DNA of 36,742 bases, taken from Multifurca ochricompacta. Lineage: Eukaryota > Basidiomycota > Agaricomycetes > Russulales > Russulaceae. Each line of letters starts with the position of its first letter. The stretch's first letter is position 1. The stretch covers positions 1 through 36,742 of the forward strand of contig WTXG01000325.1 in NCBI GenBank assembly GCA_022496185.1, in the 5' to 3' direction. Both the position numbers and the translations under genes were made by a program. Shown in pieces: positions 20,624 to 28,753 of the stretch. The notes beneath the pieces were generated by a model. It ran no database searches. It was not told where the DNA came from and saw only the letters and a list, made by a program, of their open reading frames with translations.

Positions 20624-21210
20624 TGTAACGCCTGGTGCGGGCATTCATCACAACATGTGATGAGTCATGTAGCAAAACTACAAAGTCAAGTATGCACTGT
20701 CTTTCAAGTACACGGAGATCAGGTGAGAAGTCAACACCAAGGAGCTAATCCCTTAGTATTGGTGAGTGGAAGAGTGCCAGAAGCACTGAGACGATTCAAG
20801 AGTCGGGTCTTAGGATCACCCAGAAGGTAATGCACCAAGTTGATTAAGAAGTCGAGTCTAAGGCATACAGGGCTATCTAGGTGGGCCTTATATACGTAAT
20901 AGAAGCAGAGTCTGAATCAGAGTAAAGTACTCAGCGTATCAACAAAGTCATAATGTAACTACAATGGGAACAGAGTCAAGGTGGGCCAGGTGAGAATATA
21001 CATAGATGAATCTGGTATAGTCGTGATTCTGGTGGGAAAATACGTAAGCATCCTGATGTAAAGTACGAGTCATAGATAAGCACAGCATGAGTCAGAGATA
21101 AGGGACAAACAGGTACAATGCCAGTCACAACACAGTCAATGAAGGGACAAACATGTCCAAATGGCAAGTCATGTGAAAGGAAAAAGGACGATGCAACGGG
21201 GTTCGTAACA
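20624..21210 (-). repeat. 5' LTR of element B (587 bp)
   Basis: On the minus strand it starts TGTTACGAACC and ends GGCGTTACA. TATATAAGG begins at 20894 and the predicted RNA start AGACTCGACTT at 20859. It is the same length as the 3' LTR after removal of solo LTR C. Every difference I could find between the two LTRs is CG in one and TG or CA in the other, or TG against CA. Confidence 0.95.
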
Positions 21211-21215
21211 GTACT

Positions 21216-22795
21216 GCCACAGTTGTCGGTGATACTTCTGTAATGGTGGTGGTCCGGGTTGGGGCACTTGTGCTTGGCCGAGGTCTTTTGTTGGGGCAAT
21301 CTCGGATCAGATGCCCTCGGCGTCCGCACTCAAAGCAACATCCCTCTTTCCTGTACTGTTCTTTCTCCTCAGTAGTAACTGCCTTTTTGATGACATCGAC
21401 GTCCATTGCATTTGGGTCGTGTCTGCGAGGGAGTGTGAATCCATTTCCTTGGTTGTTGTTTCTATTGCCGATTGATGTTTTATCCCCAAACATGTGCTGC
21501 ATGAAGATCCAATTTGCATGATGTTTCCGTGCCGAGTCTGCTGTTTCATTGAATGTCTGGGGGCTGTCCTGGGTAATCATAGTTTGTACGAGCTTCTGTG
21601 GTAACCCCTTTTGGAAGTTCTGACGCATGGCTGGGTCGTCCAGGTACAGTTCTGCCCGAGCCACGAGGCTTTGGAAATCAGCGATGTAATCGTCAATGTT
21701 TCCATTTGTCATCTTAAGGTTGGCTAGCTCCTGCAGTGCCTTCTGTCCCATGGCTACGTCAGCGAAAGCCGCTGCAAATGTTTGTCGGAATTTCTCCCAC
21801 AGGTGCAGCTCTTGAATTTTGTAGTGGGAGATGTTGGCCAGCCACCTTGTTTGCTCTGTTACCCATCGGCTAACCTTTGGTCCTCTGATTAGAGCCAACA
21901 CATACGATACTCGCGATATTTTGTTCTTTATGATGGTGGCATGGTTATTCAAGAAGATGTGAAGTTCTACCTGGGTCCACCAGTCGTTGGCTGCGGCCTG
22001 GTTTCCATTGAAGAACAGGGGTGGTACCCCCTCGACTCGTCCTCCGGTCGCATTTTCTTTGGGCGTGGCGAGTATTGCGGTGGGTCCCTCATGTGGGTCT
22101 TCTGGGCTGACTGATCATTGCCATTGTTTAGGTTGTGGTTTGGGGATGGTCATCATTGGTGTAGGATTCATGTCGGTGGGTAGCACTTCAAATAGTGGCT
22201 GGAGGATTTGGTCTGTCAGTGGGGTTCGAGTTGCACTAGGTGTGTTTAGTCTGGTTTTGTGAGGAGCTACTCTGATGGCCTCAATCTGTCCTCTGTTAGG
22301 GCGAACGTGGTACCAAGTCCCTTGGTAAAGGTTGACAGGGAGACGTGTATTCCTGTAGGGGACCCAGTACCCTTGGAAGGGTGCGTTTTCTTCTCTAAGT
22401 TCTAACCAGTGCGCATTTCCTTTTAGCTCTGGTTCAACGTTGTCAGTCAGTCAGGTCGGAAGGACAAATGGGAAGGAGGTTGCCACGGTTGCAAAGTGGG
22501 TATCAATGGAGATTATTGAGTTCTCCTGGAGCAGTCGCGCTTCCAGTTGGGGTTCAAGAAGGAATTCGGAATTTGTTGGTTCAATGGGTTCGTTGCAGGA
22601 GGTGCTTTTGGTTGGAGAGTCGCTTGCAAGAAGGGCAAAGCGATTTCGGTCTGCAGGTAAGGTTCTTTCGAGGTTCTGTGGTACTATTGGCTTGTCTAGG
22701 TCTCGACCAGGGGACTGGTATTCAAGTGAGTCATTGTCGGATGGTGTCTGGGGTTCCCTTGTGGAATAGGATGTCATTGATTGGGAGTTGGGCAA
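21216..22795 (-). pseudogene. Element A gag with zinc knuckle
   Basis: The frame starts at MPNSQSMTSYSTREP (22795), about 70 bases after the 5' LTR. Two internal TGAs (near 22450 and 22125) both fit CGA. The middle has HWLELREENAPFQGYWVPY. The retrotransposon gag domain includes NDWWTQVELHIFLNNHATII, LWEKFRQTFAAAFADVAMGQ and NIDDYIADFQSLVARAELYL. The nucleocapsid knuckle is CCFECGRRGHLIRDC (CX2CX4HX4C), followed by a basic and Thr-rich tail ending SPTTVAV where element B is inserted. The remaining tail is at 12405-12538 in the same frame. Gag packages the RNA into particles in the cytoplasm. Confidence 0.9.
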
Positions 22796-22849
22796 GGGGA
22801 CACATCGTCATCACCTTGTGATTCAGGTGAGTTCTTCTGTTCCTAAGAT

Positions 22850-22865
22850 TGTAAGTCTGTTCTAA
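22850..22865 (-). promoter_or_regulatory. Primer binding site of element A, self-complementary type
   Basis: Directly after the 5' LTR the minus strand reads TTAGAACAGACTTACA. No TGG start for a tRNA 3' end is present. AGAACAGACTTA is perfectly complementary over 12 bases to TAAGTCTGTTCT in the LTR (complement of 23146-23157), which lies about 32 bases after the TATTTAG box and so near the expected RNA 5' end. The S. pombe Tf1 element primes this way. Confidence 0.75.
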
Positions 22866-23484
22866 TGTCACAGCCAGGTGCCTGCTGTGTCCAGTCATAG
22901 TGTCAGTGTCCGAAGGCCCTCAGGATCTGGGTGCGTTCAAGATTCGAGTTCAGATAGAGAGTATCTAAGTCAGGTCAAAGTTTCAAGTCCTCACAATGAT
23001 ATGGAGGGGACGCATGCAGAAAATGAAGTTGAAAGCAGTGGCAATCAGCCCTGCAGAGCTACTGGGAAGAAGGCTCCTCAAAGCTGCTACTTAGGGAGTT
23101 CAAGAGGGGTTCTGTGAAGTCAAATACACCTGTATTAGATACAAGAGAACAGACTTAGGGTCTGTCTCTGTAACCTAGCAGTCTAAATACATGATTGAAA
23201 AGGCACATCAAAGAGAGGCATATCAGTGACAGGTACATCAGAAGATATAAGCTAAGCAGAAGGTTCTGATAAGTAACCTCAGTAGTCATGGGTTCCAGGG
23301 GTTATGCCCTGGAGTGAGATAGGATAGGACAAGAGTGTAAAAGAGGGGTTGCGCCCTCTACAGAGACCATATGGTGAAGGAGATAGGGAACAGATCTCGA
23401 ACGCATGTGACATAGATGTCACAACCGTGTCACAAACCATTATGGATAGTCACACAAACCATTACATGGACAAAAAGCATCACA
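22866..23484 (-). repeat. 5' LTR of element A (619 bp)
   Basis: Same length as the 3' LTR. The six base differences I found lie at five CpG positions in the first 170 bases. The TATTTAG box starts at 23189, and the predicted transcript start TAAGTCTGTTCT begins at 23157 and runs down. The target duplication AAGGG follows at 23485-23489. Confidence 0.95.
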
Positions 23485-26400
23485 AAGGGTGTGTAACTGT
23501 TTTAATCCCTTATTGGCTTAGAGCAAAGCAAAATCAAGCTCCATTGATCTTTCACTGAGAATCACTTTCCTTGGGTCACCTAGACGTGAGTCTAGGGTAA
23601 CACCCAGATACTTGTATTGTGCAACTTGGGGGATTTTCCCCCTTGAACATCTCCATACACATAGTGTGCATGGTTAAAAGCTAGGACCTCTGCTGGAGTC
23701 CAAAATGAATCTGCCAACCCCTCTGAATCCATAATACTCCGTTGCTCCGAATCTGAGTCTCCTTCTATGAGGAGGACCCAGTCTCTCACCCTGTTACATC
23801 TTAGCTTCTTCATGTTGCTGTTAAACAACAAGATGCCACATTTCTCATGTCCAAGTTCCATCCCGAACTGTTCTCCCCAAGTCCACATGCCATTGATGAA
23901 AGCCTGAACACCTTCAATGCTATCATTCAAGGCAACTACATTGTCAGTGTACATCAACCCACGGCAAGGACCAATGTCCACCCCTCGAACAAGAACGCCT
24001 TTCCTGTTCACCTGGTCAAGCAATGAGTTTATGGTGATGATAAAGAGGATTGGGGATAGGGGGTCTCCTTGCTTAGCCCCCCTAGTGGGGGAGAAGGAAT
24101 CAGAGAGATAGTCCCCTATGCAACCACATATTTTGTGCCTATATAATTCCCTTTGATATTCTCTAGAAATAGGCCCCAGACTCCAATATGATCCAATATA
24201 TGGAACAGGTACACATGATACATCCTGTTGTATGCTTTCTTAAAATCAATGAAGGTGCCAAAGGTTGGGCGACCTTCTAAGTAACATCTTTGCACAATTT
24301 CAGCCAATGCTATTGTTTGTCCAATGACTTCCTCATGTGGGCGGAAGCCACCTTGTTCTGTTGCAAGAAGTCCAAATTCCTCACAGCCACACTAAGGCAG
24401 TCAGCCATTAAGCATAGAAGTACCTTATAGGCACAACTTATTAAGCTTATACCGCGATAGTTATTAGTGTTCTCACTGTCACCTCCCTTAAATAGATTGA
24501 TGATGTGCACCTCCTGCCATAGCTCAGGGGTGACACCTGAATTCCAAACTTGAATTAAAACAGTGTAAAATGCATTGCCCATTGGCATTAAAGGGTGATA
24601 TGGAAGCTCCTCTCTAGGTAGATCTACTCTCACAAAATCAGGTCTCTTAAAGTTCAGATTGTCGAGAGAGAGCTTGCTCATACATTCTTCTAACACCATT
24701 GATTTGAGGACGTTAATATGAACACCATCCTTACCAGGGGCTGTATTGCGATTCATTCCCCTGATGGTTACCAGAACCTCTCTCCAAGTGATGGGGAGGT
24801 TCAGACCGTCAGCTCGTCCGGCTCGTGGCAAACCCAAATCAATGTCTTCCCAGTAAGCATAATCTTGAGACACCCCTTTAGGATCATAAGTCAATAAATC
24901 CTGGTAATGTTCCTTCATAGCACGCAAAATGCCTCAGTATGTATTGAACCACACCCAACTTATCCTTCACAGGTTCGCAGACTCCAACACAGCATTTGGC
25001 TTTACCCGGGAGCGCAGTTTGTCCAGACTTGTTTATGGTCATGTGCAATGAAATCATCAGCTATGTGGGCATAAAACGACTTCCTCAAACGGACTTCCCA
25101 CTCCATTGGCCCTTTTAAAGGCTTTACGGGCAGAGAGTAACCGCATCTGATGGTGGGCATAAGTCACCGTACATTTGTTTCCAAGGTATTCCCCTTCTCT
25201 TTCGAGACGGTCTAACTTTTCGGCAAATTCATGAGCGGTCTGTTGAAGACGTTTTAGTTTTCGAGGTAACAGAGGCTTAGAAAGACTCTCACGCACCCTC
25301 TTCACGGCGTGTACCCGGCACACGCGATCGAAGGTCACAGCAAAGGCCTTCACTCCGTCCGATACGGAGGGGAGACCATCACTAGAAGAAGGGCCAGGGG
25401 TAATTAAACCATCTGGGTCCATCTGCGCAAGAGCATTCCATGAGTTGTCATTAGCAAGCATGTCACTCTTCAAGCGAATCATCTTAGTGTCGAACTTGGC
25501 CCTTGTTACCTGTTCCCTTTCCGGTAGGGGGTTAGCCCTAGGAGAGGCAACTAAAGGCCGATGATCGCTCGAGTTGTATTGGCGAAGTACCCTAGCTCCC
25601 AAGAAGCCATCCTGCGACGACTTGGAGAAAAGGATGTGATCGATTCCCTTAGGGTGAAACCCTATGGGGAAGTGAGTTCGACGTGACCCTTTCATATGAG
25701 CCGGGGATAACACGTTCAGCGTGTTTCCTTGGTCAAGGTGGAAAGCCAGCTTATCAACAGGTTCATTAAAGTCCCCCAAAACTGCAATCCTACTATCACC
25801 TTTACGTTCAATTACTTTGTTTATGATATCCTTCAGAGCGGCAAGTTGAACCCGCCTGGTGCTCCTATGGTTTCCCCCAGATTTGAGGTACACATTAAAG
25901 AAATGTGTAGGACCCGACCAGCCCGCATATCCAAAGACTTTGACATGGATCAACCAACTTAATCCATGGGGAACTTCGTAGGACCCTAACCGGTTATCGA
26001 CTAGTAGTGCAATCCCACGAAAATCCTCTTCAGCGTTTGACGTATAGCACCGGTACCCATCCAGTTGGACAGGATAGTGCCAAGAGGAGACCAGGGTCTC
26101 CTGCAAGGCTAGAATCGCTACATGTTCTGCCACAGTAAAATTTTGTATAAAGCCCAATTTTGACCAAAACCCATTAATGTTCCAAGTCGCAATAGCTCTG
26201 TTTTGTGGCCGCTGCAATATCGGCTGAGGAAGTGTTGCGCGTTTCATTCGTCTTTCGCGCCAAGGTTGCCATAAGGCAACTCTCCAATGTCGCACCTTTG
26301 TAGATAGCATCTCACTACTTGGAGCAGCGGGCATTCCAGCCTCACCAGATAGCTCCTCACTACAGGCCTCACGGGCGACTTCACCAAACCCAGCCATACG

Positions 26401-26751
26401 TGTCCGAGTCTGTCTACGAATGACAGACACCAGGGAAGAGCCTGCGTCCTTGCGCACCCACATATCCGCATGCGGGTTACGATTCAGACGGGTCACGCGT
26501 TTTATCTTAACAATCGAATTACTCAGATTACCCAGGCAGTGCCGAAGCTCAGCCCAGATTTGCGGAACAGTAAACCCTTGTACATTGTACAATATGAGAC
26601 GAGTGGTCTCTGCCGTCAAGTCAAGATGCCCCAGGGAAAAAGGCCTCCCTGGGACTCGGTGTGCATTTATCAAGTTATTGGTACCGGACCCTGCCACGCC
26701 GACAGCAGAGGCCCGCCCAGTCAAGTGCGCTATTTGGGCTTGTTCTGCCAT
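23485..26751 (-). pseudogene. LINE L1 ORF2, 5' part: APE endonuclease and reverse transcriptase
   Basis: ORF2 carries the endonuclease and RT for target-primed reverse transcription. I chose MAEQAQIAHLTGRAS (26751); an upstream in-frame Met at 26799 is possible. After about 185 residues comes an APE-type endonuclease: WNINGF, LALQETLVSSW, LGDFNEPVD, GIDHILF and SDHRPL, in family order. A frameshift near 25080 precedes the RT, whose blocks are NTAPGKDGVHINVLK, NNYRGISLISCAYKVL, FIDFKKAYN (24245) and MYTDNVVAL (about 23945). Two RT catalytic Asp residues are Asn here (AYN for AYD, YTDN for YTDD), both CpG-type changes; L2 keeps both. Other breaks lie near 24310 and 24116. The frame is cut at 23485 by element A and resumes at 8022. 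Confidence 0.9.
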
Positions 26752-27305
26752 GGTGTGATTTAGACATGTGCCCATCAGAAAGGAACGCCGTACGATCAAA
26801 ATAAACTAAGTGCCAGCGCACAATAAAGCCAAAGCCACTTCAATTTTCCAACTCCCTCCAACAAGCACCGACATGTGAAACGCCATGCTCACGAAGAGGT
26901 AACCACACCCGTACCAGGGCAGGGTAGTTCCTTCTCAAAGAAAAGGTGGCCCCTTTGTAGTCTATTCCCGTGTCCACATGCCGCCTTGGGCCGGTATATC
27001 AAAGGATAATATACCGAGCGCCTTTAAGCGCAATAAAGTGTTATGAAGAACTTAATATGAAAACTATCTGAAAAGAAAAGATCAATAAACATACCTATAA
27101 GATTTCCTTACAATTTGAAAGGGCTCAAGGATTAGAAGTGGGCGTTTGGAGCAATGGTCACACAAGTATAGAAAAAGAAAAACAAAATCTATAAGCGGCA
27201 ACCACGACTCAACGCATATACATTGTACAATTACTCAAACGGCAAGACAGAGCGATGTAAAAGGAAACGGTAATTCGACGCAAATGACACCTATGACACC
27301 TCTTT
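26752..27305 (-). other. LINE L1 spacer between ORF1 and ORF2
   Basis: About 554 bp with no supported gene. Short frames occur but have no recognisable motif. If ORF2 starts at 26799 the spacer is 506 bp. How ORF2 would be translated (reinitiation or otherwise) is not visible. Confidence 0.6.
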
Positions 27306-28753
27306 CTAATTAGCTTTTTGTTTCCCTTTACCCTTCTCTGATTGCTTAGCCCCCCCGCTCTGGGTCTGCTGCGAGCCGGAGGGTTTCCCACCACTATTAC
27401 CGCCCTGAGCCTTGTTTCCCTGCCCCTGCGACTGATTTCCCTTATTCTTTTTATTAGCGGGCTGCTGTGAAGACCCCTCTCCGGAATCATTTCGGCTGTC
27501 ATCTTGCTTGCGCTTGATGCCAGCCTTTTTCTCGAGGATGACAATCCGCTTGTCGAGGGCCGATATCTGCCCGCGGGTGTCTTTGGCCAACTTGTCCAGG
27601 TCTTTAGCAACCTTTTCAACCTTCACTGGTTCTTTTGTGCAGGAAACCGAAAGTCCCCCGTTGCCATCGAATTCTATGGGTTTGAAATGACCGTGGGCCC
27701 TCAGCTTATTGAAGGCTGCCAACAGCGGGCATTTTATAGCAGCATGGTCTTTGACCTTGGTGCATGGGTGCCCTTGCCAACAAATGGCACACCGGAGAGC
27801 GTACCAAACCGAGTCCTTTATAATCCAATTTGAGGTCTTCTCCTTCAACCATTCGGTAATGACATCGGGAGAAGCAATGGGGTTACCGTCGGCATCCTGA
27901 AGGCGGAGGTACCAAGAGCCCTTGATAACTACTCCTTCCTTCGAGATCTAACCAAGATATTTATTAGCGACTTATAATTCAAGTGGGACAGATCTGAACA
28001 TACTGCACAAAAGAACGCCCCTCTGAGTTGTCCATTTCCAACTAGCTGATTAACCAATCCATTGAGGACAACCTGAGCTTTGTCCACAAAGTCCTTTTGC
28101 AGCGAGAAATGCCAGAGAGCGGAGTGACCGTTCTCGGGGCCCAGAGACAGGGCAGGAGGCCAAACTGCATATAATGGACTAATCCATATAAATGAACGGT
28201 TCGCCAACGTCCGCCAGACTGCCTCTGAGGATTTCATTAGGGTGCCTTTAACCGCTTTGCCCGTCCGGCCAACAATCCTCATATCCACCGTTGAGCTGGT
28301 GATTATTTGGAAGTTGGGGGGGCGGGCACCTTCAAACGTTCGAGTAATGAGCTTTTCAAGCTCCCATTCATCGTCGGGGGACGCCACCAGCTTTCGTTGA
28401 ACAATTACATCCATCTTATCCGATTTCGTGCCAAGATTCTCAGCGAGGCGGCGCGCAAAGCGAAACAACAAATCGTCGCTGCCAATTGCGCCTCCGGGCT
28501 GATTGAAGACACGTATCACTTCGGGCACCTTCACCTCCCAATCAGAGGGTGATGACGAGTTTGGATCCAACATTGGCGGGACTTGTGACAGATCAGACAT
28601 ATCAATATCGTCGTCTGCCACAGTGTGAAGTGAAAGAGCCGGTGAAGGTGCCTGGTCCACTGGTGGCGGAGGAGGGTCTGCCTCAACCGTTTGTTTAGGT
28701 TTCGATTTCTTGTTCTGCGAGCGCAGAGTACGGGCCTTGGAAGATTCTGCCAT
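27306..28753 (-). pseudogene. LINE L1 ORF1, nucleic-acid-binding protein
   Basis: ORF1 proteins of LINEs bind the element RNA. I prefer the start MAESSKARTLRSQNKKSK (28753), basic and coding-like, over an in-frame Met at 28978 whose extra 75 residues look like UTR. After a Pro-rich acidic stretch (VEADPPPPPVDQAPSP) comes an about 200-residue domain I cannot name (KVPEVIRVFNQPGGAIGSDD, LWHFSLQKDFVDKAQVVL). One frameshift near 27950 separates it from VIKGSWYLRLQDADG and a Cys/His segment (CAICWQGHPCTKVKDHAAIKC). Next is a probable coiled coil (VAKDLDKLAKDTRGQISALD) and a Gln/Lys/Gly-rich basic tail ending GKGKQKAN. Total about 480 codons. L2 ORF1 is outside the window. Confidence 0.82.

Larger units (their letters stand above)
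19074..20644 (-). pseudogene. Element B gag with zinc knuckle
   Basis: Gag forms the virus-like particle. The frame enters from inside the 5' LTR (a Met at 20644 lies in U5) and has no further Met until about residue 169, so initiation in the LTR or a lost start codon are both possible. The first 200 residues are acidic and Pro-rich. A frameshift near 20050 leads into the capsid-like domain (FMLEFEMFKNFNHDVPQIV), then a TGA, then LIRGDSVDDWTMEQIEWLND and RGDLDGYVARFHNLAKRAGY. After another TGA the frame continues to the zinc knuckle CCFHCRAQGHMSQFC (CX2CX4HX4C). It ends at 19074 directly after the frameshift site. Confidence 0.88.
12544..21210 (-). mobile_element. Ty3/gypsy element B, full length, nested in A
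   Basis: LTRs at 12544-13642 (587 bp after removing solo LTR C and one duplication) and 20624-21210 (587 bp) define it. Target duplications are GTACC (12539-12543) and GTACT (21211-21215); the mismatch fits CpG decay, because the right copy is followed by G. Without C and D1 the element is about 7.2 kb. Order on the minus strand: 5' LTR, PBS, gag with zinc knuckle, protease, RT (broken by D1), RNase H, integrase, chromodomain, third ORF, PPT, 3' LTR. Its LTRs differ at about two dozen CpG sites and, by eye, nowhere else. Confidence 0.95.
8023..23484 (-). mobile_element. Ty3/gypsy element A, full length, carrying nested B
   Basis: Two 619-bp LTRs (8023-8641 and 22866-23484) in the same orientation are flanked by AAGGG at 8018-8022 and 23485-23489. 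The empty site GTCTAAGGGTGTGTAACTG is present in L2 at about 34261-34280. This proves that the LINE pieces on either side were once continuous. Excluding B, A is about 6.8 kb: 5' LTR, PBS, gag, pol (protease, RT, RNase H, integrase, chromodomain), PPT and 3' LTR, all on the minus strand. The LTRs differ at about six bases, all in CpG contexts. Coding capacity is destroyed by B, by TGA stops and by an integrase Glu-to-Lys change. Confidence 0.95.

Noticed and set aside
22850..22865. Ordinary tRNA primer-binding site for elements A and B
   Set aside because: Neither begins with TGG after the LTR, while both pair with their own LTR sequence.
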